Below are positions 22,487 through 36,360 of a stretch of 64,000 bases of DNA, in pieces. The notes under the pieces were generated by a model, which had not been told where the DNA came from, searched no databases, and saw nothing but the letters and a program-made list of their open reading frames with translations. Each line of letters begins with the position of its first letter. Position 1 is the first letter of the stretch. The translations under genes were made by a program, and so were the position numbers. The stretch is from NCBI RefSeq assembly GCF_037042795.1, contig NC_089646.1:18132501-18196500 (forward strand). The letters are read 5' to 3'. The DNA is from Molothrus aeneus. Taxonomy: Eukaryota > Chordata > Aves > Passeriformes > Icteridae.

Positions 22487-25400
22487 AGAAGGCTGTTATT
22501 TCTTAACCAGCAGAGCACAGTACTTGGAAAGTCCAGAAAGTAAATGGGTATGTCCAGTAAAGCACGCTTCTTGCAGCCACCTCCATTTCAGACAGATCTC
22601 CATTTTAGCAATAACTTTCCTGTGACTGCCCTTTCTGCAAGTCCGTGTCTTCTCCCTCAAAACCAGAAAGTTGCACCTTCAGATATGTGCTGGCAGGCTC
22701 TAACCTGCAGACCTCAAAATCAGCATCCCTTCCCATCAGACATATTCTCAGCTCAAAATTTATCAAAACCAAGTCTGTTAAACACAAAGTTGGTATAAAA
22801 CCCTCCTCAATAAATTAGATTTCATGATTTGGAAACAGATAACTGCCTTACTGTTGAATTGGTGGCTTTCTTGGTTTTCTCTGCCTGAGTCACCTTCTAT
22901 TTCAGACTGGGGAAAAGGCAAGAGATGCATCCGAGATGGCAAAGTGGTCATTTAAGAGAGAAGCGGCCCCCTGCAGTCAGATGTGCAGGGTCACCATTGC
23001 CAGAGGTGACCAGAGGCTCTGTGCTTGAACCAGAGCCCATCCAAAAGCTTTCTCACCAGCCATCCTTTCCTAGCCAAGGCAGCCACACCACTTGGGTGTA
23101 CCCAGCAAAGCCAAAGTATTTCTGTAAAAACTGTTTGAGTATTTTGTAAGAATTATCATGTGATATCAGAAGATACAGCATGGCCAGTCCCCACCCAAAA
23201 CTCATAGGTTTCTGAAGACCTTTTGCCTGGCTCCTCTCCCAACCCCTATTTTTCTACTTTACATCTGTCCACAAGGGCTTCAGTAAGGATCTGTTTAACA
23301 ATAAGGGCGAATATTCTGGAGTAGGTTTCCTCTTGTGGAGTAACTAGCTATCCTATGTGCTTTTCAAGGAGATGGGGTAAAAATTCATCCTTAATCCATG
23401 TGGCACTTTTTCTGTGGTGGCTGAGGGAAAAGGTTCAAATTCTTTCTCACTGTGAAAACTCTCAATCCCTTCAGTTCCCTTGACCTCACACTGCTTATGC
23501 AAAAAGTTTCCACTAGATGGTGTGGGATATGTAGGACATCTAACTCTATATTATTAGTAAATACACATTCAGTAAATAGTATTTCTCTAAGTTTCACTTT
23601 TAATTCCCTTGCCTTTCAAGAGAGAGAATTAGCTTATAGGAAAAGCAAAACACATACCTCAAAAAGCATTAATTCTACTTAGGACGTGTGCACACTGGTT
23701 TTCCAGGAGGATAAAAGCAGTAACCCTGAAATCCTATTATCCAGTGAATTGCCTTAAAAATTAAGCATGCCATTATTACTTTGAGTAGGAAAAAACAAAA
23801 AACAAAGTCATTCCTTTGGGGAGGAGAAATCTTTTTCTTTTTTTTCCCTTAGGAAGAGAAAACACTAAGTCCAAGAGAATGCAGAAAACCCTGACATTTA
23901 GTCAGTCCCATTTCAGCCCATATCTGAAGTGCTATTCTTCTTTGAAGATGTGACTTTCTTACTTAGGAATCTTCTACCAGGGCCTGATGCAACAAGTTCT
24001 CTGGCCCTTGGCTGTGTCAGCATAGCACATACAGAGCTCCTCTCCCCAGAGCTCTGACAATGGGATCTGGAGAAGGTGGGAAGGAAATTAATTATCAGAA
24101 CTGCTATGCACATTTCAACGCTCGTTCTTTTGTAAGAATTAGTCTCAGATGATCTACACAGCTATCACCAAGGACTCCATAAGGCTCAGGTACAATACAA
24201 TTGTTAATTAAGATATCATTTCTTCAGAAAAGTTGCATTATTGAGTGAAAAGGAATGAACTTAGCTTGACTCTTGAATGAATTTGCAGAGTTCAGAATAA
24301 ATAATAATAATTAAAAAGAGAAAAATCACAATCCTCACATATCTTTAACCTTGGCACATATTAAAATAGAAACTATAAAGACAAAACCCCCATTAAATCC
24401 TACTGATATTTTTAGGCAATTTTCAGTGCTGAATTGCATGTTAAGTCTATACACTGTTGAAACAATTGTAAGCAAGCACATATGATCTAAAGTAGAAATT
24501 TATTCATTCCTCTCTGTCTAATAATCAGAATAACAGAATAAAGTCAAAGTGCCACAAGGAAAAGAAGTGACATTTTTTTCTTTTTGGGTGGAGGTTTTTG
24601 TGTCTTCCCTTTCTTACTTCCCTTGGCTTCCCAACTCTTTTACTCTTGAGTGTTTTCTGAGCTCTGTTTCTTTCTTCCTCAGACAGTTACTCTTTCCCCT
24701 TGCAGCTTCCACAAAGAGCTACAAGCTGTTCCCTGGGAATCTCATAAATTTATTTTTTTAATTGCTTGGAAGCTACATTTAGGGTCTTTAGTTATTACTG
24801 TATAACTCATTGCCAAGCAGGCCAGTTACAGACTCAAATGAAGAGATCATTCAGCTTTATTTTTCAAAGTCCATGACGAGACAGAGATACTTATGGAGCC
24901 AGACTATCTGGCAGCAGATGCACAGAATTACTTTATCAGGAGTTCTTGTCAAAAACTGTCTGGAGTTTGTGATTTTATACGCTTTTAGAGCTAACTATCA
25001 TAAAACAGGTAGCTGAGAAAAAAATAACTGCTACTTGCTTATCCCTCTTCAACAAAAATCCTGTGGGAAAAGTTTGCTCAGTATCCTCATAAATTATTAG
25101 AAGGAATGTTCCAAGGAGGGGGAAGAAAGGGAGAAGGAGGGGCAAGAAAGCCATTTCATAATAAACTGGATTTGCATGACTGCAGACATAATCCATACCC
25201 GCCTCAGGAGGGGCTGATGTAATGCAGTCACCCCAAAACACCTCTGTCCTACTGCCAGGATGTGGCATGCAACTGTCAGGTGCTGGCCATGAGAAGAGCA
25301 TCCTAAAAAGCCATCAACAAGTGGGCTACAGCTGCCACTCCTGTGCTAACAGGGAAATTCAGGAACAGCAACCACTATTTTTACCCTCCTGTGTGGTGTT

Positions 25401-26229
25401 CTATAGCATATATCAAGTTTAGCCTATCTTTGCTTCTAACAAAGCCAATGTAGAACCTTCTCAAGGGCTTCTGTGTCCCTGACTCTTACTGTCCTTCTTA
25501 GGGACATCAATTACAGCCAAATTCCTACTACTCTATCTACAAAAGGTTTCCAGGATCAACTCCATCTATTCTATAGTTTCACTAATCACAATTATCCCTA
25601 AAAATGCACAGTATTTTGTCTGTGAAAAACAGTAGATGCATTTCTATCTTTAGAAAATCACATGTTTAAAAAAAATGAGAGATAAGATGACCTTGTTGGG
25701 TAGCCTACCACCTTTTAGCTTTTAAACTTCCCATGTAGTGGAAATTGCCTTTTCAAGGGCCAGTTCCTGTCACCATGGCTGGAGTGAAAGCAGAGGACAG
25801 CCTCCAACCCAGAACACTGAAGTGCAACATCAGCATCATTAGAGAGCATGGGAGAATAGATTTTCAGACAAGAGTTAAAGGATTGAGAACAAGAAAAGAG
25901 ATTATTACAGGGATTACTTAATATATAGGACAGCCCAAAGACATGCAATACAGCCTTGTGCAACATGGAGAGAAGAAGCATGAGACTGGTATGCAGGGAG
26001 CAGACAACAGAACTTCAGACAGAAGTACTAAAATAAGAGGTTTTTACAAATCTATACATGATACTCTATAAAGGACTTAATTACTGCAAAATATTATGCT
26101 AAAACCTAATTATTTCCTTCTTCCTATACCAGCAGACCACTCACAATATGAGACGATACAGACACATAAAATCATTGACTTAATTAATTCTTGCATAAAT
26201 CAAGAGAAAATCATATCCACAGGACTACA
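22487..26229. other. Non-coding stretch
   Basis: No gene recognised. Short open frames on both strands lack motifs. Purine-rich sequence near 25110-25150 (GGAGGGGGAAGAAAGGGAG) makes the - strand frame there hydrophobic. Confidence 0.55.
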
Positions 26230-26680
26230 GCTGACACAGAAAGGAGACAGCAGCAGACTTGCTCAGTGTTAGTCTGGAGCATCACATCAGCAGACTTGAC
26301 CCAGCCTGAGGGCCAAGGCAGCAGCCTCAAACAGAGCCCCTTCCCAGGGCTCCACCCTGGGGCAGTGCCCACCTGCAGTCCCTGAAGCTGGTGAAGCCTT
26401 GCACCCCCTGGTCGGGCCCATTTATACCCCAGAGAGGCGGAGCCCCTGGTGACTGGGAACAGCTGCCCAGCTGTGGGAATCAGAGCTGGTTGTTCCAGGC
26501 CACACTGAGCTCTAACCAGCTGCTGGAGCTCACACCAATGCCCTCATCCTGCTTGCTAGCCCAGGTGAAGCCTACAGGAGGCTTGAGCTAATACAAAGCT
26601 GTATTTCATATTGTGATTAGATTTGCTGAGGTCTGGGCAAGCCTTGGGGATGCCACAGCACCAAGACAATTATAGCCACT
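26230..26680 (+). mobile_element. Possible degraded LTR (GC-rich block with TATA-like motif)
   Basis: A GC-rich island in AT-rich surroundings. It has TTTATACC at 26421-26428 after GGGCCCA, then AGAGAGGCGGAGCC, GGTTGTTCCAGGCCACACTG and CTAGCCCAGGTGAAGCC, and ends in AT-rich sequence. A TATA box followed by GC-rich sequence fits an avian ERV LTR promoter, and parts feel familiar from passerine LTRs, but I cannot name a family. A gene promoter or unrelated GC-rich DNA are the alternatives. The ends are guesses. Confidence 0.3.
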
Positions 26681-29600
26681 GGAGAAAGAGCAACTAACTA
26701 ATCAAGCCCAGTACCCTGTTTCTCCTCAGAACCACATTTAGCTCCTTTTAATTTATTTGCTGAGTTCCATATTACAGGCATTTGTATTTTTTGCCCTTGA
26801 CATCCTCAGTACAAAGCTACTTCCCAGTATTTTTTGTTAAAGAGAGTTCTTTTCCATTTCTATTTATAACGTCACTCAAATGCAATGTCCTTTTCTCCAA
26901 AATGTCTCCCTTGGCTTCAGATACACATTCCAGATTTGTATGATTCTGAAGGGGGGAAAAACAAATAGACTTCTACATTCAAGTCACTTTTTTATTTGAG
27001 CAGCGCAACCCATTGGACTTAGATAAACTAAGGAATCAGATTAATGCAGTCTGTCCTTTCCAAACCCAAAACCTTACATGCATATTTGTACATATCTTTC
27101 CATGCATTTTAATTTGTGAGAACTCAATCCAAGCCTATTTACTGGAGCCAGCTGTTTTAATGGCCTCATTGCTTCCCCAAACCCACATCTCAATAAGGCT
27201 GGGGAAGCTGCCAAAGGATTTGGCTGAACCTCTCACAAGGCCACATGACAAATGGTAACTATCATTTTATTATCTCAGTGATAAGAAGGTCTGGTTGAAT
27301 TCTCCAGTTCTGTATGATTAAAGAAGAGCGGTGAGTTTCTGCTTTCTGCCCACCACGAAAAAGAAGATGTTGACTGGACATTCAGGCATTTCCTGAATAT
27401 GCAGTACATATCCTGTCATCTCTAGGCTCAAACCCTGGCATTCTTGGTAAATCAGGCAAAATCCCTGGGTATTCAACCACCAGAGCACCTGCTGCCTGTT
27501 GCATTCCTGAAACAAGAATTTCAAGCTCTGAACTTTGCACTCAGGTAGGACATTGCTGGTTTTCAGCACAGCATTAAAGTGAAGACACTTGCCCAATATC
27601 ATGCACCACAAAGAGTGGCAATAGAGGCCACAGAGAGCTCCAGAGGTGCTCCCTCAGAGTTCAAGCTCACTTCCCCAGCACCTGAAGCTGACTGCTTCAC
27701 TTTCAGACTGCAGAAAATCAGGTTTCTGACCAGACAAATGGGAATGGATGAAGTTCTCCAAGAAATCCCAGGATGGAGTCCTACTGAGAGAATACATCTG
27801 CTTTAGTGCCTGCTTTCATGCAGACAGCTGTTTTGCAGTGACCAATACTGTATTTCAGTGGAGAATTAACCCTACCCTGATATTCAACTGAAAGAAAAAG
27901 ATTGTTCCTTGTTTTAATTATTTATTGATATTTTATGAGAAAGAAGGAAAATTACATATGAGAATAAAAAAGTTTAAGTTGCTTGACAGTATCAATTTTC
28001 TCCAGTTCTTTTAGAAAATAGTGATTTCCACTTAATTGCACTAGAAAGAGCACAAATTATGAGAGCTTTGGCCTGAAACTTTATTCTGAGACTTGTCTAA
28101 ATGAAGCCTGATGTGCACTGCCTGCCTCCCCACAGCCTTCTGTTTGCTGGCCCTATAATTGTGTTTCCATCACTTATGAGGTGTTACTTAAAGTGCAGCA
28201 ATAACAACAAGCAAGGCAATCTGGGAGGGGAGAGAAAAACAACAGAGACATTAAAAAAGCTATGCATGAGGCAAGGGACGTCTGAGAGAGCAGGAAAATA
28301 AGAAACTGCTTCTACTCTAAGACTGCACATAACTATCACAAAGTCCATGCAAGACACATAGACTCCCCTGAGATGGTTTCTACAACTGAATTTCTCCTTC
28401 ACCTCCAAAAAGTATTTCAGCTGACAACTTTTCAACTGCTTGACATTTCAAGCTTTTCCTATTACCTCAAAAAAAATTACATCTCTGGGCTCCTACAGAT
28501 GACCCTCCACAGCACCAAGAGAGAGATTCTGTTAAACATTAACACATTTACGTCTAAAAATTACATGATAGTTAGACTTTCTCTGATCTTGAGTTTTACT
28601 TACCATAACACTGAAGAACAGCTCAACTCAACAGCAGCTGTACACTAAGGGGAGCCCCAACCCTCCACACCACCAGTCCAGGAGCCAGGAGTGGGCTCCC
28701 AGCAGGGATAAGCCTGAATGAAGTGAAATGAAAAGTCCACTGTTTCAAGATGCCTGTAATACTGGCAAGTCATCCTGGAAGTTTTGCTACTGACTACAAG
28801 TGAAGGCCTCCTCAGACTTACTCTTCAGCAATGTGGAAATCATTCAATCCCCAGGATTCATCCTGACCACGCCGAGCCAAGAGAGAGAATGGCACCTCTA
28901 GTGTTCAGGCACTCACATTCGTGCACTGAGACATGATACAGAAGTAAACACAAATGGAGTTTAAAGTATCAGAGAAGGAGAAGAGAAATCAATTCTCTGT
29001 AGAGATGATTAAAAAACTAAAATCCTACAAGAGGTCTCATCTTTCTCACCTGACCATGTTGTAAGTGGCTCTTCCCACCCCTCTCCCTCCTTGCCAGACT
29101 AAGGCAGGCCAGGATATATTACTCCAGCCTTTATTAAAGATAAAATCAAACCCATCCTTCCTAGCACAGATCAACAGCTAAAGAAATTACCTCAACAATA
29201 TTCTTAAGTTCCCAGCAGTATCTAACTCAGTTTTTATGACCCCTTACCCAGGTATCTCACCAACTATGTTATGTTGTCTCTTGCATATCTGTTAACTATT
29301 AATGTTCCAAGCAATGTTAACCTTTTTTAAAAAGAAAAAAAAAATCAACATTTACACTTTTCCTTCCAAGAGTGCCTTCAGACACTTGGCTAGAATTCAA
29401 ACTTTGAATTTAGTGCTCTTAATTGTGGGGTATTTTCCTATCAGACTCCAATATTAGACTGCTGGCGCCTACCAACTCATAAATTTGTCTCTACTTTTTT
29501 AGTATTTTTCGCACATCTTGTCTTAGCAAAGGTTCAAAAGTTCAGTAGAAAAATACTACTTATCTCTCTGTTTGCTGGAAAGTCTTATGACAGATAATGT

Positions 29601-30885
29601 CAAGAAATTTAACACAATTATGACAACTAAATTACACAGCACTACATAGATCTTGTAAGGTTCCAGAAAACATTGTAAGTAATTAACTGTTGTTAAGAGC
29701 TTTATGCTGCCTCACCAACACATACTGAGACCTAAATCTGAGCTGCTATTAAGTGCATCGGTAAATTTTGTAAGGAGTCAGACTGAATATACACCATGGC
29801 AGGATGTCACTTAGTTTGCTTATTGCTTTCCTAATTGATAAAGGAGTATTAACAGCTGATTCTTTACTAATCTATGCATCCTGGAGGACTTTGTAAAAGA
29901 TTTTTCCATAGTACAAAAAGCCTGTTCCTACCTCTGCCCCATCAACATCCACCAACAAAGACACAGAGAGAAAATTCTAAAATACCTTTTCTTGGAGAAG
30001 ATCCAAGTGTGGAGGGAAGCAAGCACAGGGTCACAACCTGTGCTTGGAAGAAGTTATTTTTCTGTCAAGTGGGATGGAATATGCCACCTGGAATAAAGGT
30101 ACTTTGAGTGTACACAGAAAAGCATACAATGCACAGGAAAATGGAATAGAAAAAAAGCAATCCTCCTTAATGGACAACAAGTTACCTTCACAGATATTTT
30201 AAAGTGTTCTTGATTTACGAGAATGAGTATGTGAATAAATCCGGGGGGAAAAAAAAAACAAATTAATAAAATATACTCATAAAAACAGAGTGGCTGTCTC
30301 TACTGGATTTTCTTCAGTAAATGCAGGATATTATATTCAGAAATAAAACCTAGTCCACATTAATTTTCCCCCTACTTCTTGCAAGGGATCTGTACAAGGA
30401 AATCGAGCAAAGAGTATCACCAAAAAAAAATCTAAAAATCTTAATTTAATTAGTAAACACATTCAAGTACCAAAATCATTAATTCCCTATAGTCAAGTTT
30501 TGCCTTTTATATTAGGCTAAATCACTTCTCTTGACATAGAATATTTATTTTTAAATTCCAAACTCATGTCCACACTCCTAGAACTTTTATCTCTGAAGCT
30601 CTATGAGCAACAGACTTGGGTTGGTAACAGTTGAGCAGTGTCCAACTTACATTCCTTCAAAAATTACCATCCACCTGTACTAATGTCCTACTGCTTCCTG
30701 GTGATGTAATTGCTTTAAACTGGAGCCAACAGTACAGGCCAGACAATGACAAGTGTCAGATAAAACAGAAAAAAGAACAAACCAACCAATTCTTCTAGGA
30801 TAAAAAAATCAGTTGTTCGCTCTTATTAATTAAGCTGGGAGAGATTTTGTTTGTTTGTTGTCTTTTCTTTTTAATGGATTGGGAT
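26681..30885. other. Non-coding stretch
   Basis: No gene or named repeat recognised. It contains a G6 run followed by A10 near 30243-30259 and other short A runs. Splice-site-like words occur, such as a donor-like ATG-GTAAGTA on the - strand near 28600, but no matching acceptor at exon distance. Confidence 0.55.
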
Positions 30886-31949
30886 TGCATGGCCAGGTTG
30901 TGGTAGCAGAGGGGCTACAGGGGTGGCTTCTGTGAAAAGCGACCAGAAGCTTCCCCTATGTCCAACAGAGCCAATTCCATCCTCGAGGATGGGCCCACCA
31001 CTGGCCAAGCTGAGCACATCAGTGATGGTGCTGGCACCCCGGGGAATCAAATTTAAAGAATCTTCTTGGAACAACAGCAGCCCCAAGAGGAGTGAGAATA
31101 TGTGAGAGCAACAACGCTGCAGACACAAGGCCAGTGCAGAAGGAGGGGCAGGAGGTGATGCAGGAGCCAGAGGAGAGATTCCCCTGCCCCGTGGTGAGGC
31201 CATGGTGAGGAGCTGTGTCCCTGCAGCCCACAGAGGGGGAGCAGGGATCCCTCCACAGCCTGTGGAGGAACCCACCCTGGAGCAGGGGGATTCCCAGTGG
31301 AGGCTGTAACTTCATGGGAAGACCACGCTAGAGCAGGGTCCTGGCAGAGTCTGTAGAAAGAGGAGTCCATGCTAGAGCAGGATTTCTGACAGGACTTGTT
31401 TTCTTGTGAGGGACCCATGCTGGAGCAGCCTGTTCCTGAAGGACTGCACCCGTGGAAGGGACCCACACTGGAGCAGAGTGTGAAGGGATGTGTCCCTGGG
31501 AAAGCCTCATACTGGAGAAGCCTGTGGAGGACTGTCTCCCATGGGAGGGACCCCACAGGGGCAGGAGTGCTCTCCCTGGGGAGGAGGGAAGGGCAGAGAC
31601 AGTATGTGATGAGCTGACCACAGTCACCATTCCCTATCTCCCTGTGCTGCTGGGGGGAGGAGGTAGAGAAAATGGGGAGTGAAGTTGAACCCAGGAAGAA
31701 GGGAAGGATGGGGGGAAGCTATTTCAAGATTTAGTTTTTCTTTCTCATTACCCTGCTCTAATTTACTACCTATCAAATAAAATCAAACTAATTTTCCCAA
31801 AATTAGGGTCTGTTTTACCCATTACCCTCTCCCTGTTGTTATCTCAACTCATGAACTTTTATATTTTCTCTCCCCTTCCTAGCTGAGGAGGAAAGTGATA
31901 GAGCAGCTTTGGTGGGTACCTGGTGTCCAGCCAGGGTCAACCCAGCACA
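30886..31949 (+). mobile_element. Endogenous retrovirus solo LTR, copy 2
   Basis: The same LTR family as 4024-5054 and in the same orientation. It begins TGCATGGCCAGGTT (30886) and ends GGTCAACCCAGCACA (31949), fitting the TG...CA ends of LTRs. AATAAA is at 31776-31781, followed by GGGTCTGTTTTACCC, as expected for the R region. The TATA-like region has decayed to AATTTAAAG. Strong-looking antisense open frames up to 167 codons (31053-31556) come from the internal repeats. No retroviral genes flank it. The two copies are 26 kb apart, too far for one provirus, and clearly diverged, so they are independent insertions. Confidence 0.85.
31277..31560 (+). repeat. CTGGAGCAG-core internal repeats of LTR copy 2
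   Basis: Core CTGGAGCAG, or variants CTAGAGCAG and CTGGAGAAG, starts at 31277, 31328, 31372, 31420, 31468 and 31512. The spacings are 44 to 51 bases. Units share GGGACCCA and GAAGGACTG/GAGGACTG words. The more even period than in copy 1 suggests this copy is younger or less eroded. Confidence 0.8.
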
Positions 31950-34900
31950 TAAAATCCAGTATTTTTACTGAAAAAAAACCACTGTGACAGTGGGTTTGTG
32001 ACAGCATTTTAAAGTTCCCTAGAAATCTTACAAAGGTAAAGGGAACAAAAAAACCTCACAAAAATGTTTTGAGTAGTTTTAAATTTATTATATTCCTTCC
32101 TAGAATAACAAAATTAAATCATTGTTAGGGCCTTGAAAGAGGCCTTAAAATGACATAATCAGTGTCACTAGTATGTTTCCCCATTCACTGAAAGAAACTG
32201 AAGTTGAACATTAGTTTAGAAGTCTTTTCAGTAGTGCAAATACAAATATTTAGTAAAGTTTTCAATGACTCCACATAGAATTATTAAACAATATCTTCAG
32301 TTATTAAAAAAACAGTTTCAAGTAAGACAAAATGACCTTGAGTTACTACTTGATGAGCTACTGAGGAAAGCAAATTTCATTAACATAATGCATTCACCTC
32401 AAAAAAAAGGAGCACACACATATTTGCAGCAGTAAGTGATCCATTTTGACTGAAAAAAGGAAACACAATGTGAGTACTTAGGACTCCCTCAGTAAAACTA
32501 CTACCACAGTAAAAATTACTGAATGTCAGAGAAAGATCAAGCCAAAAGCATACACACAGTTTTAAAGGGAACAAGAAATAATGCTCAAAAAATCTGGAAA
32601 ACATCACAAAGTGCTCAGGGGATGTAATACAAGCCATTAAAAAAGATAGCATGTGTATTAGGATGAACTGAAAGACCATCAGTCTCTAAATGAGAGTTTT
32701 GATGATTTTCAAGTCACAGGCAAACATCCTGAAGGAAAGCAATTGTTTTGTATGCCAAGTGGTGGAAACAATTATCAGTGGTGCCTTGGCCCTGCAGCTG
32801 TAGGATGTGCTACGCTCTTATTCACAGCCTTAAACACAAAGGATTAAAGAGAGAGGAAAAGACAAAACTCCAGCACCAGGCAGACATCTCCGAGTTAGTA
32901 AATTAAGCAATTTGTTCTGTGATCACAGGGACAGCCAGCGTCTGCAGAAACCCAGTTTGAGACTGAAGAGAGTAGCTGGCCTTTCATCTGCAAATTATGC
33001 AGTATTGTGCTGCCACATCTAAAAGACATTAAGTAGTGCCAAATCTCATTTGAGATGGTTCATCCTTTGCCTTTCTCCATGGAAAAGCTATCCAATTTAA
33101 GTCACAGTCCTGTGCTTCTAGGACACTGCAGTGTGTGCACATAACCAGCTCCGTCCACCCAGCACAGCCAATGTGAGCAGCTGCTCCAGAGCCACCAGCA
33201 GAGACTGCCCTGGTGCTCTGCACCCTGTATCCATGACTGTCAGCACTTCCTCCAAACACAGCCCTGAGCTCCACCTCCAAGCAAAACAGAAATGAAAAAG
33301 CCACCCACAGGACTGTCCTTCCCCCCAAACTGTTCAAGCATCTCTCCTTTAGAGAATACAAGTTCTTTTTTCTCCACAAAGTCTTTTCAGCCTACCTGCG
33401 AACAGAACCAAACATTGCAGACATATCAAAGCAGAAAACTAGTCATAAACATTACAACTGATCAGTGTGTCTCAAAATTCAAGACTGTTCTTTTTACACC
33501 AGGAAAATAAAATCTTTTGGGATAGATAGGTTTCTCCACCCTGTAGCAGCTCATGGTTGGCCTACCTATGCTTTCACAAAATGCATCTTCATGAGCTTTC
33601 ATTGACTTTTTTAAAGCATCTGAAGAGGGTACTAAAAGTTTCTAATTTTCTCAGATTGTATGACATGATTAGCTGTCCACCAAAACACAAATTGGAGTAT
33701 AAAAGAAGGAAGTGTCACCATGCACTCCAGAGGTATGCAATGATAGAAGTTTTTGATCAATCTAAGGAGCCAGTGAGAAGTTTCCTGGATCACACTTCTC
33801 CCTCTCCCAGTCCTGTACTTCCTCCTACACTTGCAGTGCACTTAAATGGAACAGATGCTCCTATGAATCCCACAAGAAGTTGTTAATATACAATTAATTA
33901 TTCACAACATCTGGTAATAACAATACTCATTTGAAGCTAGCAGCTGCTGGTAAAGGTCAGATGACAAAGCCATTGGCCTCTGAATGACATCAGCTCCTTC
34001 TGCCCTGCTTCTTCAGTGGGTGGGGTGAGACCAGCCCATGCTCAAGCAACAGCCTTGCTCTCACGTAGTAATAGTAATTCACTTTAAAACTCTGATACAA
34101 TTTTACCAACAATATTTTTCCCCCTTTTTTTCTCTCCATGCTCTTTTCTGGTTAGAAAACCTGTATGGCTAGCCAGAAAAATCTGTGTAGTCACAGCTGA
34201 GGAGAGAGCAAGGACCGTGCCAAGCAGGGAACAGCAAAAGAGAGAAAGTCAGAGCAAGTCTAGCAGGGCTTGCCAGCCAGGTGATCCCACTGAACCACTG
34301 CTTTGCAACCAACCACAGCCAGAAGGACAGTTATAGCAAGGAGCCATAGAAACACAACCCAGAGCCAATGGATGAAGAACATCAGGCTGAAGGACAGGAT
34401 CAGAAGGAATACAAACACCGGAAGATCAGGTGTGCAGCCTGTACGTGTCAGAATTTTCAGAGCAAAGCACTGCCTCACACCTGGGTTAGCAGTGGCCCAT
34501 CCACGTCCTTACCAGCCATCTACTCCTGCTGGTGCCAGCCATTCCCAGCACATCCCCAGGAGCAGGAACCTCTTCCTCTACATAGTTTTAATACATCTCT
34601 ATTTCTCTATGTCTGCTAATTTTTCTACTTGCAGCCCTCCATGCTCTCACTGACTGACACTCCCACGTGTTGCTGTTTATACAGCCCTGGTGTTTGGAAA
34701 CAGGCACCTACTCACTTCCTTTCATTATTCAGGCAGGCAGTCTGACACACTGCCTACCACTTGCCTCAGGATTTTATGCTGAGGATTATTCAGCTTTTAG
34801 TCTGTGCTGTAAATTTCCTGCCATATCCCACAGAATGCCAAGCCCTAGTAGTAATACACCAACAGTGTATTACAGCATTCTGTGTGATACCCATCAGTTG

Positions 34901-36360
34901 ACAAGGGAAAGACTTTCCTTTAAAATTTCACTACAGGACAGGACTTTGAAAGGCCCTCAAACACTTTGCGTATTTCTTTAAGCTCCTTATACTGCTCAAG
35001 GACTCCAAAATATCAAAAACAAGCACCCATTTACATTTGTGAAAACCTGTCCTGAAAGCAGAACTGGACATGGGAGCCCAGACTGCAGGCAGCACCATCC
35101 TTTGATGAGAACAGATCTGAGCAAGCCTTTGGGAACAGACTTAATTCACAGGAAAATTCTGCTGTCATGCAGATCCAAAATGCCACCTCTGATCCCCCAG
35201 GACTGGAGAAAGAGCACAGCCCAGCTATCAGAGGGCAATGCAGATCCAGATCACTGTGCTGTAGCACCTGATGCGCTTTTGCACCTCCAGGGAACTGGAA
35301 GCACAAACTGTAGGATCTGTGGACTGCAAAATGAGATTTCTTTTCTTATCTTCATTCTGTGGTCCCTTGGAGAAGGGCAAGACCAAACACAGCATACAGT
35401 GCTGAAAAGGTCCAGCTCCTTTTGAGGAAGATGTTCTTAGAGGCACCATCCCAGCTAAACCTTCACAGTAGCAGCATCGTGTTTGTATGTACAGACACAC
35501 AAACACCACAGCTCCAGCCACTGAATTGATGGCAGGCAATTCCTCAAGAAGACAGGTAGACTCATGCTGAGGAACAAAACTGAATGCTCCTGAGCATGTA
35601 TTTCGGGTCCTAAAATAGTTTTTGTCTACTCTGCACTTCAGTCATTTCAATAGTTCAAGAAAATATCTAATAAGAAGTCTCAAGAGATGTATGAAGTCAG
35701 GAATATTTCATAATATGTCAAAATGCCTTCATCAGTATGTATTTTACAGAAACCTTCATATGCATAAAATTAAAAATGCTTCCCTCTGTTCCACACACTC
35801 CTTAGTTCACAATGGAAATACAGGATACCAAAGCTCCTGTCTGCTTTTGCAGTGCTAGACCCTAAAATACTGGACATAGCTTAGAAAGGTCTTTAAATCT
35901 TTCATTAACAAGACCTTAATGAAAAAATAATCTGTATAATGAGCCAAAGATCAACAAAATTACACACAAATTCCTATTGGGTTACTAGGTTTTACATCAA
36001 AGCCATCATATTCTATCTTATAAACGTTCTGAAGATAGCATTTCAAGTATATGAGCAGTCTACATAACCAAAAAAGTTAAGTGCATTCTTCATCTAAAAT
36101 ATGTACATTTAATGTAGAATCTTTCAAGAACAACATGAGCACATACTTCAAAGCAAAAAAATAATGGACTTTTTCCTTTTCTGTGATAGACTATTATGAA
36201 AATTCAAGCAAAATGAAAAAGGTATAGCTATCATCACTTTTTACCTGGGCTATTTCAGGTAAAAAATATCAGGCATGATTTCAGAACATCTCAAACAACT
36301 GAAAAAGAGAGAAACATTAAATCTATGCTAAATGTCACAAACAAGTTTAGTGCTCTAACA

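Noticed and set aside
31053..31630. Overlapping - strand frames of 100 to 167 codons
   Set aside because: They lie inside LTR copy 2 and reflect its internal repeats; similar frames occur at the same place in LTR copy 1 (4232-4720).
4024..31949. The two LTRs as the ends of one provirus
   Set aside because: The 26-kb spacing is several times a normal provirus, the interior has no retroviral genes, and the copies are visibly diverged.
34260..34478. 72-codon - strand frame resembling a transmembrane protein
   Set aside because: The + strand is purine-rich, so the - strand codons are T/C-rich and encode hydrophobic residues by composition alone.
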